Made by a program: the position numbers and the translations under genes
In this document: positions 36,847-42,319 of the stretch, piece after piece
How the letters are laid out: each line of letters starts with the position of its first letter
How positions within the stretch are numbered: the first letter of the stretch is position 1
Notes under the pieces: model-generated
The model's database searches: none
Seen by the model: the letters and a program-made list of their open reading frames with translations, nothing else
What the model was told of the DNA's origin: nothing
DNA from: Podarcis raffonei
Taxonomy: Eukaryota > Chordata > Lepidosauria > Squamata > Lacertidae
DNA: 64,000 nucleotides
Direction: 5' to 3'
Assembly: GCF_027172205.1 (NCBI RefSeq)
Contig: NC_070616.1
Coordinates: 15,862,001 to 15,926,000 of the forward strand

Positions 36847-38492
36847 CCTATACCACCCTTCATCCGAAGATCTCAGGTTCACGGCATAAAAACACAAGAT
36901 AAAAACACACAAAATGCACAATAAAAACAAGAACAAAGCAAAACAATAGCCCCTCCTGTGCAGAGACACAGCAATACATCAAAAAGGGTCAGGGAACGAG
37001 ACAGGACATTCCATTCAAATATCAGGAAGAACTTTCTGACAGCAAGGTCTGCTCGACAGTGGAATGGACTCCCTTGGGAGGTTGTGGACTCTCCTTCATT
37101 GGAAGCTTTTAAGCAGAGGTGGACATCTGTCAGGGATGCTTTAGTGGAGATTCCAGCATTACAGGGGGTTGGACTAGATGGCCCTTGGGCCACTCTACAA
37201 TTCTATGATTCTAACAAAGGATCTCTCAGACTCCAAGGTAGCCTTCTTCCCCAAGCTGTTGGGTCTCCAGATGCTTGTGGACTACAACTCCCACCAGCCG
37301 CAGCTGGCATGGATGTCAGGAGTTGTATTCCAAGAGGGCGACTGATTGGGGAACCTTACTTTGAAGCAGGGGGTCAACACAGTTCCAGGTGCATTGCTGG
37401 TTCCACAGAACTAACTGCAATCCCTATTTGGAATGCTTTATTGTCTAGGACTGGAGCATGGCCTTTTCAGCAGTGGCTCCCCTTTTGCGGAACACTTTCC
37501 CCAGGGAACTTCACCTGAAGCCACCATTAAATATCTTTAGGTACTGGGCCCCCTCAGTCAGGCTTTGGGATTTAAATTATCTGTGGTCTCGTCGGGGTGT
37601 GTGTGAGTGGGTGGGATGTTTTAGTCCCGCCTTTTAAAAATGTGGCTGTGTGCGCGCGCGTAGATATCCTCTGTTCACCTTTTCACCCAAATTGGTCCTG
37701 TAGAACATAGTGTTTGAGCCTGGCAGGAAAGGGATTTTGGTAAAGAGTGGCATGTCCAGGATCTGGTTGGGTCCCACGGCTGGCATCTGCTTCCCAGGCC
37801 CCACCTGGAAGAGTCAAAACATCCACGTGTCAGCAGGGAGGCCAGTTGCTGCAGTTGCCCATTCACTTCAGGGTTTCTTTAGAAAGGTCTCTTGAGGATG
37901 CAACAAAAAACCCACGCCTTGCCAGTGTGTGCGTGGCACTGCCAATTGCTTCACACAACTGCAGCTCCAGAAGCACACCACAAAGTTCCGGTAACTTATT
38001 TTCAAGCACATGTTTTCAAGCTACATAGCTCCTCTGCTGCTTGCCCAGTGTATTGGGCATGGGATATAGGCCAAACAGCTTTGTGCTCAGAGTGTCAGTG
38101 GCCTAGGCTGGCCCTTAGCCTGGCATCCTTCAGACATTTTGGACTCTGATTCCCATCAGCCCCAGGCATCAGGTTGGGGGATTCTGGGTGGGTTGGTGGG
38201 ACACAGACCAAACCTCCCCCAGAAGCAGATTGATCTTAGGTCCCAGAATGTGGACAGGTGGACACTAACTGTCCATTGCCTAGCCTAGAAACACAAGTCA
38301 GAGATTTCCCCTCCCCAGCTTGCATTTCTCTCTGGTTCCCCCTCCCTGACTCCAGCTCCAAAAGAAGATGGTCTCAGCACTCACGTCTACAACGTCTTCG
38401 TCCGGTTCCATAGCTTCGAGCGCCGTCCTGGCGCTCTCGGTCAGGTAATGTCCCATAGCTGCCTTCAGCAGCCCTCGGTTGGGGTACGTCAT
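487..38492 (-). CDS. FSIP2: Fibrous sheath interacting protein 2, complete gene in 23 coding exons
   Basis: FSIP2 is a very large structural protein of the fibrous sheath in the sperm-tail principal piece. In mammals it associates with AKAP4, and loss causes multiple morphological abnormalities of the flagellum. By eye the coding exons are 38492-38385, 37804-37679, 36795-36634, 35694-35605, 34717-34578, 34047-33903, 33739-33629, 32338-32194, 31311-31207, 31031-30886, 30080-30023, 28408-27773, 26890-26769, 26173-26104, 24435-24354, 23713-23677, 23283-16470, 15464-6889, 6265-6011, 3769-3578, 2012-1891, 728-673 and 497-487. Their total is 18309 nt, or 6102 residues, close to the human protein (about 6900). 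Phases agree at every junction and no internal stop remains, so the gene looks functional. Recognised family signatures are SLHDPHLRAYYKRKD, KEFNEYRQYLTSLKLEFE, ISAPELNSIIQNIM and DITKVELLKDVESKQDLI. I see no polyadenylation signal between 487 and 1, so the 3' UTR probably runs off the window. An FSIP2-like paralogue rather than the one-to-one orthologue cannot be excluded. Confidence 0.9.
673..728 (-). CDS. FSIP2: FSIP2 exon 22
   Basis: It has 56 nt, phase 2 in and phase 1 out, encoding CSRDAPLPGHRSSLRTLR. The acceptor is TTTTCTTCCAG; an alternative AG 6 nt downstream would drop two codons. The donor is TCGAG|GTAAAT. Confidence 0.65.
1039..1125 (-). mobile_element. CR1 LINE 3'-end fragment
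   Basis: The sequence ACCATAGAATGGTAATGTTGG followed by GATCATCTAGTCCAACTCC is the reverse complement of a typical CR1 3' terminus. Confidence 0.7.
1466..1540 (-). mobile_element. CR1 LINE 3'-end fragment
   Basis: GAATCGTAGAGTTGGAAGGG then GTCATCCAGTCCAGCCC is a minus-oriented CR1 tail. Confidence 0.65.
1891..2012 (-). CDS. FSIP2: FSIP2 exon 21
   Basis: It has 122 nt, phase 0 in and phase 2 out. It encodes a Ser/Thr/Pro-rich peptide, DAQTTNMPSPPITETEESSP and following. The acceptor TTTCCTTTCCGCAG is strong and the donor is GACAG|GTTTGA. Confidence 0.75.
2485..2602 (-). mobile_element. tRNA-Lys-derived SINE fragment
   Basis: The reverse complement contains GATAGCTCAG...GTAGAGCATGAG and a B-box-like GGTTGTGGGTTCGACTCCC, close to tRNA-Lys. 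Anticodon-loop changes, no proper acceptor stem and a CR1-like tail argue against a working tRNA gene. Confidence 0.65.
2795..2919. mobile_element. MITE family A, truncated copy
   Basis: It starts with the family terminus CAGTGGTACCTCGGGTTA preceded by TA, then CTTCAGGTTACAGACTCCGC. The other end is missing. Confidence 0.75.
3053..3294. mobile_element. MITE family A, full copy
   Basis: It is a 242-bp element with termini CAGTGGTACCTCGGGTTA and TAACCCGAGGTACCACTA, flanked by TA on both sides. TA duplication and CAGT ends fit Tc1/mariner-type mobilisation. The arms are partly self-complementary. Confidence 0.85.
3578..3769 (-). CDS. FSIP2: FSIP2 exon 20
   Basis: It has 64 codons, phase 0 at both ends. 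It encodes RIPSDPLLTKTPSSASRKKS and then LSLSKCCPPLTLSSSSG, ending TTSQVQM. The acceptor is CTCAACTAG and the donor CAGATG|GTGAGT. Confidence 0.8.
3865..4083. mobile_element. MITE family B, diverged copy
   Basis: It has interior motifs CGTTTTGGCTCCCGAACG and TTCCGAATGTTTTGGAAG, flanked by TA dinucleotides. It is the same family as 39139-39387 but with eroded termini. Confidence 0.65.
4370..4530 (-). mobile_element. L2-like LINE 3' end
   Basis: An AAT-rich tail is followed by the reverse complement of the common GGCGGGTTATAAATATAAAT 3' end and the adjoining GAGCCTGGCTCTGGC region. Confidence 0.55.
4765..4925 (-). mobile_element. L2-like LINE 3' end
   Basis: TTTATTTATACCCCGCCCAT, then GGGTGGCTTCCAACA and a degenerate CTTCAGATGTCATCTAAA, match the family seen at 51617-52055. 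Confidence 0.6.
5285..5405 (+). mobile_element. CR1/L3-like LINE 3'-end fragment
   Basis: GGCCTGATCCAGTAGTCTCTT and the terminal CTTATGTCC match a repeat family that recurs near 27410, 42320, 49500 and 55850. Confidence 0.55.
5500..5905. repeat. GC-rich repeat block with inverted internal copies
   Basis: A unit CCCAAGCCTCTGnnAGGATC occurs directly near 5643 and 5741 and inverted (AGGCTTGGGAGG) near 5677 and 5713. It lies in the FSIP2 intron between exons 19 and 20. The class is unknown; the flanks resemble the GC-rich insert at 25736-25906. Confidence 0.4.
6011..6265 (-). CDS. FSIP2: FSIP2 exon 19
   Basis: It has 85 codons, phase 0 at both ends. It starts AVCRNSFQSLMRPDITKVEL, continues LLKDVESKQDLILRLVAHDI, and has an acidic stretch near the middle. 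This is a strongly conserved C-terminal segment of FSIP2 as I recall it. The acceptor is CACTTCCAG and the donor TCCACG|GTAAGC. Confidence 0.9.
6690..6825. mobile_element. hAT-type MITE with perfect 8-bp target duplication
   Basis: It is a 136-bp element with terminal inverted repeats CAGGCATGGCCAAACTTGGC and GCCAGGTTTGGCCATGCCTG. It is flanked on both sides by CCTTAAAC (6682-6689 and 6826-6833). It sits about 60 bp downstream of the FSIP2 exon 18 donor. Confidence 0.9.
6889..15464 (-). CDS. FSIP2: FSIP2 exon 18, second giant exon (8576 nt)
   Basis: Residues about 3033-5891, one uninterrupted frame. The acceptor TTTCCTCCCCCAG is phase 1 and joins to exon 17 as ...RPKD|ALDEKG. From about 13730 to 7350 there are about twelve copies of a roughly 180-residue module. 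Each begins like FLEEVICQLLFKIFSS and continues with helices of the type KxVDSVYxxIL and LIIREIxxYxLQPF. A Pro-rich insertion near 9640-9288 has four WTI-containing repeats. The tail near 7350-7150 is Glu/Asp-rich, followed by a basic segment. The donor is AAGGAG|GTAGGC, phase 0. Confidence 0.95.
15592..15711. repeat. Interspersed repeat fragment of unclear class
   Basis: Motifs such as GTTCTACGCAGAGTTAGACC and AATGAGTCTACTCTGAGTAG look like a widespread squamate repeat I recognise only by appearance. It directly borders the FSIP2 exon duplicate. Confidence 0.4.
15712..16090 (-). pseudogene. FSIP2: Intronic duplicate of part of FSIP2 exon 17
   Basis: This segment lies in the intron between the two giant exons. 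It is about 90% identical by eye to 18042-18420 within exon 17, in the same orientation. It still encodes ESIVSEVLMKTRDLESSVCI and VFENVHKCLMSSIPAT-like sequence. One TAA interrupts the original frame near 16015. No convincing splice sites border it, so it is read as a local duplication relic rather than an exon. Confidence 0.85.
16240..16316 (+). mobile_element. CR1 LINE 3'-end fragment
   Basis: GGACCCTTGAGGGTCCCTTC and CAACTCTACAATCCTATGAT are the plus-oriented CR1 terminus. It lies in the intron between the giant FSIP2 exons. Confidence 0.7.
16470..23283 (-). CDS. FSIP2: FSIP2 exon 17, first giant exon (6814 nt)
   Basis: Residues about 762-3033. It starts ISAPELNSIIQNIMTWVVSA and is open for its full length. 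It carries many degenerate helical modules of the type VAxDIVxxVLxKLxxF, spaced 150-250 residues apart. The motif NVPGMVIYSE occurs near 21640-21590 and again, as NIPGMVIYSE, near 17308-17260. A third, weaker NVPG sits near 20910. A Thr tract lies near 22690-22640. The donor is CCAAAAG|GTAAGC, phase 1. A roughly 370-nt part (18420-18042) is duplicated in the following intron. The overall order of modules matches mammalian FSIP2. Confidence 0.95.
23677..23713 (-). CDS. FSIP2: FSIP2 exon 16, 37-nt exon
   Basis: It has only 37 nt, phase 2 in and phase 0 out, encoding DQSGIRESLRGK. The acceptor has a long pyrimidine tract ending CTTTCAG and the donor is GAAAG|GTAGGT. It joins in frame to ISAPELNSIIQ of the first giant exon. 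Confidence 0.8.
24354..24435 (-). CDS. FSIP2: FSIP2 exon 15
   Basis: It has 82 nt, phase 1 in and phase 2 out. It encodes ERMASTSQENEDSESSYSAY and then IHQLLST. The acceptor CTCCTCTTGCAG and donor CTTC|GTAAGT are both strong. It is the exon that reconciles the phases of exons 14 and 16. Confidence 0.8.
25234..25590 (-). mobile_element. Sauria SINE, full length
   Basis: It is an approximately 355-bp element in minus orientation. The 3' end (GGTAAAGGTAAAGGGGACCC at the left) is the BovB-type tail. The right end carries a tRNA-like head (GATTCGAACC box, then AACCCACAGTGCCACCCGCG). Near-identical flanks TGTAGAGCTGG and TGTAGAGTTGG are the target duplication. Confidence 0.88.
25736..25906. mobile_element. 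Unidentified GC-rich insert with 10-bp target duplication
   Basis: It is 171 bp flanked by GTCCACAACC at 25726-25735 and 25907-25916. The duplication plus the broken CR1 alignment shows it is an insertion. Its interior (CCGCCCC and TAGCTAGCCCCGCCCC motifs) is not a family I can name. Confidence 0.65.
25957..25982. repeat. (CA)n microsatellite
   Basis: About 13 CA units directly follow the CR1 fragment. Confidence 0.95.
26104..26173 (-). CDS. FSIP2: FSIP2 exon 14 (basic)
   Basis: It has 70 nt, phase 0 in and phase 1 out, encoding SEKESPPKERSSSKKRRV and EKSKI. The acceptor is TTGCCCAG and the donor ATAG|GTACAG. It is a short, very basic linker. Confidence 0.75.
26285..26515 (-). mobile_element. 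tRNA-derived SINE with L2-like tail
   Basis: In minus orientation it reads AGCCAGTGAGGCACAGTGGT (head), then a GTTCAAATCC-type B box, then CAGCCTAGTCTACCTTATAG. Similar copies are at 29005, 44640 and 47446. Confidence 0.65.
26769..26890 (-). CDS. FSIP2: FSIP2 exon 13
   Basis: It has 122 nt, phase 1 in and phase 0 out. It encodes MSNRSSSKPSNKANISSA and a basic end GKQKKRATLM. The acceptor is TTCTAG and the donor AATG|GTACAT. Confidence 0.75.
27410..27505 (+). mobile_element. CR1/L3-like LINE 3' fragment
   Basis: GGATGCTGGGCTAGATGGGA, GGCCTGATCAGCAGG and TTACGTTC form a plus-oriented terminus. Confidence 0.5.
27773..28408 (-). CDS. FSIP2: FSIP2 exon 12, Cys/Gly-rich repeat exon
   Basis: It has 636 nt, phase 1 at both ends, with acceptor CTGTGCAG and donor GACG|GTAAGT. 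The first 60 or so residues are Ser/Thr-rich. Then come about eight tandem 12-residue units of the form GCGSKGSCCGSG (window about 28215-27918, residues about 510-609), followed by a Gly/Ser tail. The DNA repeat period is 36 bp and copies are nearly identical. The composition resembles high-sulphur keratin-associated proteins and recalls the Cys-rich repeats of the outer dense fibre protein ODF1. A role in disulphide cross-linking of the fibrous sheath is an inference. I do not recall such a repeat in human FSIP2. Confidence 0.8.
27918..28215. repeat. FSIP2: 36-bp coding tandem repeat (about eight copies)
   Basis: The plus-strand unit begins CCGCAACAGGACCCCTTGCT and recurs every 36 bp with only scattered changes. 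It encodes the Cys/Gly 12-mers of FSIP2 exon 12. Low divergence suggests recent expansion or homogenisation, and length polymorphism is likely. Confidence 0.95.
28806..29000. repeat. Repeat copy 1 of an intronic pair
   Basis: Blocks such as CTCTCACCAAAGTACTTGCC and CTTGGCATCCAGGGAATTCT recur in order at 29550-29745. Both are in the intron between FSIP2 exons 11 and 12. Confidence 0.6.
29005..29165 (-). mobile_element. tRNA-derived SINE with L2-like tail
   Basis: GGCTAGGCTGAGAGGGACAG and GAGTGGGGATTTGAACCATG match the reverse complement of the family at 26285. Confidence 0.6.
29550..29745. repeat. Repeat copy 2 of an intronic pair
   Basis: Collinear with 28806-29000 at perhaps 70-75% identity. 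It is followed, as the first copy is, by remains of a minus-oriented tRNA SINE (CACACCACACTGGCTCT at 29774-29790). Confidence 0.55.
30023..30080 (-). CDS. FSIP2: FSIP2 exon 11
   Basis: It has 58 nt, phase 0 in and phase 1 out, encoding HEGAVSERDLQKEILELEP. The acceptor has a good pyrimidine tract (TTTTTCTTTGCAG). The donor is CCAG|GTGAGA. Confidence 0.75.
30415..30656. mobile_element. MITE family A, full copy, opposite orientation
   Basis: It is 242 bp, with termini CAGTGGTACCTCGGGTTA and CTTAACCTGAGGTACCACTG between TA dinucleotides. It is the reverse of the copy at 3053-3294 and lies 5' of FSIP2 exon 11. Confidence 0.85.
30886..31031 (-). CDS. FSIP2: FSIP2 exon 10
   Basis: It has 146 nt, phase 1 in and phase 0 out. 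The product is a Ser/Ala/Lys-rich low-complexity linker ending EAASKSAASLE. The acceptor is CTATCCCAG and the donor CTGGAG|GTGAGT. Confidence 0.75.
31207..31311 (-). CDS. FSIP2: FSIP2 exon 9 (Ser/Thr-rich)
   Basis: It has 105 nt, phase 1 at both ends. It encodes a Ser/Thr/Lys-rich linker, SSLPKTSTEETSKTSTIE. The acceptor TTAAAG follows a short ATTATG repeat and has little pyrimidine tract. I accept it because it is the only nearby AG that keeps the phase of exons 8 and 10. Confidence 0.7.
32096..32148. repeat. (GA)n microsatellite
   Basis: About 26 GA units lie 45 bp downstream of the FSIP2 exon 8 donor. Confidence 0.95.
32194..32338 (-). CDS. FSIP2: FSIP2 exon 8
   Basis: It has 145 nt, phase 0 in and phase 1 out. 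It encodes KQNMLEKKMAHHLRKLQERF and then REGFLLPPDKMVHMMDVG. The acceptor is CCCTGCAG and the donor AACAAG|GTACAT. Confidence 0.85.
32649..32778 (+). mobile_element. tRNA-Ile-like SINE with CR1-type tail
   Basis: GATAGCTCAGTTGGTTAGAG (A box) and AGGTTGCAGGTTCAATCCC (B box) closely resemble tRNA-Ile. The 3' part (TTGGACTAGAGACGATCC, AACAATTCTATGATT) is CR1-like. It is not a tRNA gene because the acceptor stem is absent. Confidence 0.75.
33025..33240 (+). mobile_element. L1 LINE ORF2 C-terminal fragment
   Basis: The plus strand encodes EWIPKLMDYAEMAKLTGRII then FMKEWKLNIYKQIAN, typical of the end of vertebrate L1 ORF2, followed by an A-rich 3' region. It is in the FSIP2 intron between exons 7 and 8. 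Confidence 0.65.
33629..33739 (-). CDS. FSIP2: FSIP2 exon 7 (coiled coil)
   Basis: It has 37 codons, phase 0 at both ends: EWRKKEMLLLMKIGDDVKRE, then a basic helical tail ending EDKLKR. It continues the coiled coil of exon 6. The acceptor is TTTCCCAG and the donor AAAAGG|GTAAGT. Confidence 0.87.
33903..34047 (-). CDS. FSIP2: FSIP2 exon 6 (coiled coil)
   Basis: It has 145 nt, phase 2 in and phase 0 out. It encodes the strongly helical RYLELINQELEKLEQLAEEN followed by a Lys/Arg-rich stretch ending RKKMEE. Heptad-like leucines suggest a coiled coil. The donor is GAAGAG|GTAACC. Confidence 0.88.
34240..34350 (+). mobile_element. tRNA-derived SINE with CR1-type tail, eroded
   Basis: GTTGTAGGTTTGAGCCCCAC is a B-box remnant, followed by GATTCCTGCATCACAGGAGG and a CR1 terminus. 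Confidence 0.55.
34578..34717 (-). CDS. FSIP2: FSIP2 exon 5
   Basis: It has 140 nt, phase 0 in and phase 2 out. The acceptor is AATTCCAG and the donor AACAG|GTGCCC. The product is charged and probably helical, beginning KMLEKQITKLQDTQHLPE. Confidence 0.85.
34922..35278 (-). mobile_element. Sauria SINE, full length
   Basis: It is a 357-bp element, same family and orientation as 25234-25590. The exact 14-bp target duplication TAGTACATGGGGTA is at 34908-34921 and 35279-35292. The perfect duplication suggests a young insertion. It lies in the FSIP2 intron between exons 4 and 5. Confidence 0.93.
35437..35515 (-). mobile_element. tRNA-SINE 3' fragment
   Basis: ATTTTATCCTCACAACAACC and CTGTGAGGTAGGTTAGGC match the tail half of the family at 26285. 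Confidence 0.6.
35605..35694 (-). CDS. FSIP2: FSIP2 exon 4, with GC donor
   Basis: It has 30 codons, phase 0, encoding VVCTLKEFNEYRQYLTSLKL and continuing to IREQ. The acceptor is CCTCCTAG. The donor is GAACAG|GCAAGT, a second GC-AG intron directly following the first. The peptide matches the conserved region after the YKRKD motif. Confidence 0.88.
35735..36290 (-). mobile_element. AT-rich LINE-like sequence
   Basis: It starts with a T-rich run and TATTTATTTGG, consistent with a reversed LINE 3' end. The rest is AT-rich without a readable frame. The class is uncertain; L1 is my best guess. Confidence 0.35.
36300..36420 (-). mobile_element. tRNA-Ala-type SINE, tail part
   Basis: CACCTAGCTCACAGTGGCTG and CACAGCCCTACCTGGA match the tail of the family at 41690 and 50225. 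Confidence 0.5.
36634..36795 (-). CDS. FSIP2: FSIP2 exon 3, with GC donor
   Basis: It has 54 codons, phase 0 at both ends. It begins LYQPSATFDLNDPYCKL and contains SLHDPHLRAYYKRKD, an FSIP2 hallmark. The acceptor AATCCCCAG is immediately preceded by an AAT microsatellite rather than a pyrimidine tract. The donor is AACAAG|GCAAGT, so the intron is of GC-AG type. No GT within a few bases keeps the frame with the next exon. Confidence 0.88.
36802..36845. repeat. (ATT)n microsatellite abutting the FSIP2 exon 3 acceptor
   Basis: About 14 units end 6 bp from the exon's first base, on the intron side. Confidence 0.95.
36995..37215 (+). mobile_element. CR1 LINE 3' end
   Basis: AGGAAGAACTTTCTGACAGC, GGACTCCCTTGGGAGGTTGT and a terminus CTACAATTCTATGATTCT form a well-preserved plus-strand CR1 3' UTR. 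It lies between FSIP2 exons 2 and 3. Confidence 0.85.
37245..37360. mobile_element. hAT-MITE relic
   Basis: GTGGACTACAACTCCCACCA and an inverted GGAGTTGTATTCC, with CCCCAA/TTGGGG ends, resemble the element at 6690 but are diverged. Confidence 0.5.
37425..37660 (+). mobile_element. L2-like LINE 3' fragment
   Basis: GCAGTGGCTCCCCTTTTGCG and GAACACTTTCCCCAGGG correspond to the AFSVVAPALWN-type C-terminus of this LINE family. Confidence 0.45.
37679..37804 (-). CDS. FSIP2: FSIP2 exon 2
   Basis: It has 42 codons in phase 0 at both ends, with acceptor TCTTCCAG and donor GAAAAG|GTGAAC. The product contains LDMPLFTKIPFLPGSNTMFY, a stretch I recall as conserved at the FSIP2 N-terminus. Confidence 0.85.
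38385..38492 (-). CDS. FSIP2: FSIP2 exon 1 (N-terminus)
   Basis: It encodes 36 residues starting MTYPNRGLLKAAMGHY. The ATG has A at -3, and an in-frame TGA lies 10 codons upstream, so this is the first possible start in this exon. The donor reads GTAGAC|GTGAGT, phase 0. A further upstream non-coding exon is possible but not identified. Confidence 0.7.
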
Positions 38493-39138
38493 CTTGAGGT
38501 TCAGTCTGGCTTGTTGCCCTCAGAGGACATGGCCTCCAACTGCCACCTCCACATAGCCCTTCTAGAACTCTCCAAGACATTGTTAGCAACAGGGGAGTTC
38601 CACCAGCAGTTCTTTGTGGAGCTCTCAAGATCTTTGATGTTCTGTTCTGAGGGGGGAAATCCGGTGATGGAATCCACCGTTGCTGTCCGGATTCTTAATG
38701 ACTCCAAACACTCACCTCTGCACCACAGAGGATGCTAGCAGGCTTGCTTTGCTAAACACGGGGGTTATTATTATTATTTTGCAAATATATTTGTTTCATT
38801 TTATAAAGTATACCAGAACAGAGAGAACAGTTATAACAACAGATTAAAAAAATTCAAAGTTGAGAAACAAAACTATAAAACAGGCACGCAGAATGCATGC
38901 AGTTGCATATGGGCTTAAAAAAACCAAGTAAATGCACTAATATTAGCATCATCTGATGATCAACACTAAAGTCACAGATCTGCCATGCTTTTGACAAGAG
39001 TTGTCTTGAAATCCTGCTTCCTGGGCCTATTTAGTTTTCTGTGTGTTGTATATATGTGTAAATAAGACCATATAGCCTAAGGACACCCCAGTCTCTGCTG
39101 ACCTTTTTGTCCCAAGGAAACCAAACCCTGGGTAAGTA

Positions 39139-39387
39139 CAGTGGTACCTTGGTTTTCAAACAGCTTAGTTCTCGAACGTTTTGGCACCCGAACACTGCAA
39201 ACCTGGAAGTGAGTGTTCCAGTTTGCGAACTACTTTTGGAAGTCAAACATCTGACAGGTCTTCCGCGGCTTCCGATTGGCTACAGGAGCTTTCTGCAGCC
39301 AATCAGAAGCTGCACTTTGGTTTCCGAACATTTTGGAAGTCCAAAATACTTCTGGAATGGATTCCGTTCGGCTTCCAAGGTACCACC
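39139..39387. mobile_element. MITE family B copy
   Basis: It has termini CAGTGGTACCTTGGTTTTCA and GGCTTCCAAGGTACCAC. Long inverted arms (CGAACGTTTTGG against CCGAACATTTTGG, and CCGATTGGCTACAGGAGC against GCAGCCAATCAGAAGC) flank a short centre. TA precedes the left end. Confidence 0.8.
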
Positions 39388-41147
39388 CAGAGATTGGGTT
39401 GGTGTGTAACACTATCCTGAGGACTTACCTATAACAGTCAGGATACCTCTGTGGACATTGTGCCTCTTGCAGATTGGGCACTGCATGCTGAAAGTCTCCT
39501 ACACATATTGATCACGGAAAGGAAGAGATGGCTCTTCCCATGCTACGCAGCGAGCAGGAAGAATTGAATGTCCCAGTATGTGATAATGATCACTGGTCTC
39601 AGAATACCTTTAGAAAGGGGGTGGGTGGAACAAATGGACAGAGGGGCAAGCCTGATGTGTTTGTTCGCTTGTTTCATAAAATTTATACACCGCCTGATTG
39701 TAAAAAAAACCCCAACCACCTCAAAGCGGTTTATGAAGAAAATGAAACCATAAAATTATCTGTTAAAACAACTCCGTAAAACCAGCAACAAATTGCAGGG
39801 CGCATCTTAGGGCACAACAGTGGCATCCTTTTCAAAGGATGACAATTTTGCAAAGATCTCTCATAAAAACACACACACATCCTATGAGGGTTCAGTCTGT
39901 GGAATCTGTGGATGGTTTCGTACCACGGTCTTGCTGCAATGCACCAGATCCCTGATTTACATGGTTTTGTTAACAGAGAGATAAATGTGATCTGTGATCT
40001 GGTGGTGGTTGGGGGAGCGGGCAAAATATATGAAAAATTATGCCATTTTGCCATTTCCCAGTATTTGATACATGTGCCTATTCTCCCTTTTTGTCCTCAT
40101 ACAGTACATGCAGTTTCACACTTTTTTCTCCCTTGCCTCCCTCTCAAATGGTTCCCATTTTCCTCCCTCTCAAATGGTTCCCTTTCCACCCCCACCTTCT
40201 GAGTTGCCCCACTTTTTGTCTGTGGGGCTGGATCCCATCTCTCAGGAAGATTGTCACGGCAAGGGGGAAACCAGTGTAGGAGCAGCTGCTCCGGTGTTTG
40301 ATTTCCTTTACCCTCCCCATTCCTTTTTCCTTTTGTGCTGTGTCTGTTTCATCGTGAGCTTGCAGCTAAGGATTGTCTTATCCTTTAATGCATGGGCAGC
40401 AGTTAGCAAAGTGTTAAGTGCCTTGCAAGTGTTAAGATACACAATGCCAATTACATGGAAATGGGTACTAAACATGTGTCATTTTCCATTGTATGAAAGC
40501 TCCGATACAATGTGGAAATTAAGAGTTAGGGAAAAGTCGGGGAAATGGAATCGACGACCATGTGAATGCAGCCTCTTTCTGCCCTCTCCAGCCCTGCCTG
40601 GCTGGGATGTGTCATTGACCTGTGATGAAGCTGCCACTTGTTCACATCCCAAGCGCAGGATGGAGAGAGGAGTAGAACCCTCTGACTTTTCTGTGGCTGG
40701 AATGCAGCCTGCTGTACAAAGGCCAAGCACCACACCTGTGCTCCACCCACTTTTACCTCTGGCCCCGCCCACCTTTAGCGCATGGAAGGTTGTCCACAAG
40801 GGAACTTCTGCAGGAGGAGGTTCCTGATCCCTGGCCTATGCAGACAAGGTCAGACCTTTCGGTTTTGTACATTTTTATTCTGGGTGACAGCTGAAAATCC
40901 AGATGAGCACGAGACCTGTGGGGGAAGGGGAGGGAAATGCAAGCACCACATTAGGAGCAGGGGACAAAGGCAACAATTCAAGGGCAAATATTAATAGAGA
41001 GAATTATTAACAGATACAAAGACAAATTTATATTATGGCCATTGTTTATTACATTTGTATACCACCTTTCATCTGGAGAGCCCAGGGTGGTTCACAACAG
41101 AAAAGTACAAAATGATCACCCATATGCATGCCTCATTGTCACAATAC

Positions 41148-41195
41148 ATTATTATTATTATTACTACTATTATTATTATTGTTGTTGTTACTGAT
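41148..41195. repeat. (ATT)n/(GTT)n microsatellite
   Basis: An imperfect trinucleotide run inside a SINE/LINE-like tail (41040-41250). Confidence 0.85.
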
Positions 41196-41454
41196 CTGCC
41201 CTTCACACTAGGGTACCTGGGCAGGTTACAACAATTTAAAATGCAACATTAAAAACTGTTTTTAAAACTTACAGTTACTAATAATACAATATATCTAATA
41301 GAAACAGCAATAATGTCTTAACAAAAACTAACAAGTTCATACAATTGCTTACTTATATTTCCAATAATTAACTTGCAATAAGGATTCGGGTGAATTAAGA
41401 AAATTATTTTGGTAGATTTATATTCCACATCTAAAATCAACTACCTACAGGTGT

Positions 41455-41635
41455 AGATAAGATACAGAGTATGACCATTATTCCATCTAGCTTAGTACCC
41501 TCTAGACCAGCAGCAGTTCTCCAGGGTTTTAGGCAGGAAACACTCCCAGTCTTACATGAAGATATTTCCGGGTTTGACCCTGGGACCTGCTGCATGCAAA
41601 GTGTGTGCTCTGCCACTGAGCTACTCCCTTTCTAC
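41455..41635 (-). mobile_element. tRNA-Ala-type SINE
   Basis: In minus orientation a head with AGCTCAGTGGCAGAGC and a TTTGCATGCAG anticodon region is followed by a GTTTGACCC-type B-box complement. It is diverged. Confidence 0.65.
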
Positions 41636-41689
41636 AAGGTAAGATTCTAATCCACATGGTTCTGAATAAAGGAATGTATTAAATTGGAA

Positions 41690-41880
41690 CATACAAAGTT
41701 GCCTTCTATTGAGTGAGACCCTTGATCCATCTAACTGAGTATGGCAGAAGCACTTGGGGTTTCAGGTGGGGAACATTCCCAGCCCTACCTGGAGAGATGC
41801 TGTTGGGGATTGAACCTGGGACCTTCTGCATGCAAGGCAGGGGCTCTGCCCCTGAGCTACGGGCCTTCCCTTACTGGGGG
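41690..41880 (-). mobile_element. tRNA-Ala-type SINE
   Basis: Better preserved: reverse complement GTAGCTCAGGGGCAGAGCCC, TGCATGCAGAAGGTCCCAGG, TTCAATCCCC, then the CAGCCCTACCTGG-type tail. Confidence 0.75.
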
Positions 41881-42319
41881 ACTTCCTTTGATCGAACACA
41901 CTAGGGCAAGCAACATGTCAAAGGGTGGTGCCAACACATTTCTGCAACCTTTCTGACTTTTCCATTTCATTATGTGCAAAACGAGCGTCCTGGTATCCAG
42001 CTGCTTAGAAGTCCTCGGGACAGCTTATATTATCTCAAGCTGATGCAATGATCTCAGTTAAAAACAAGATATTTTTTTTAATGTCAGAAATCAGCGCCAG
42101 AAAATATAATCAACAGCCATCCAATCTCCCATGTTAAACCCACAATAAGATTTATATATCTCCAGCCCATCACGCTTATAAAGAGGTCCTAATTTCCACA
42201 TGGCTAGAAAGATGTACATCTTTTGGACTTCAGGGTGTTCCATAGATGTGGGGATCGTCACCTCAAATGGGCACAGCCTCTTGTGCCTTCCACTTCCAGC
42301 ACCACTGGCACTCAAATGC

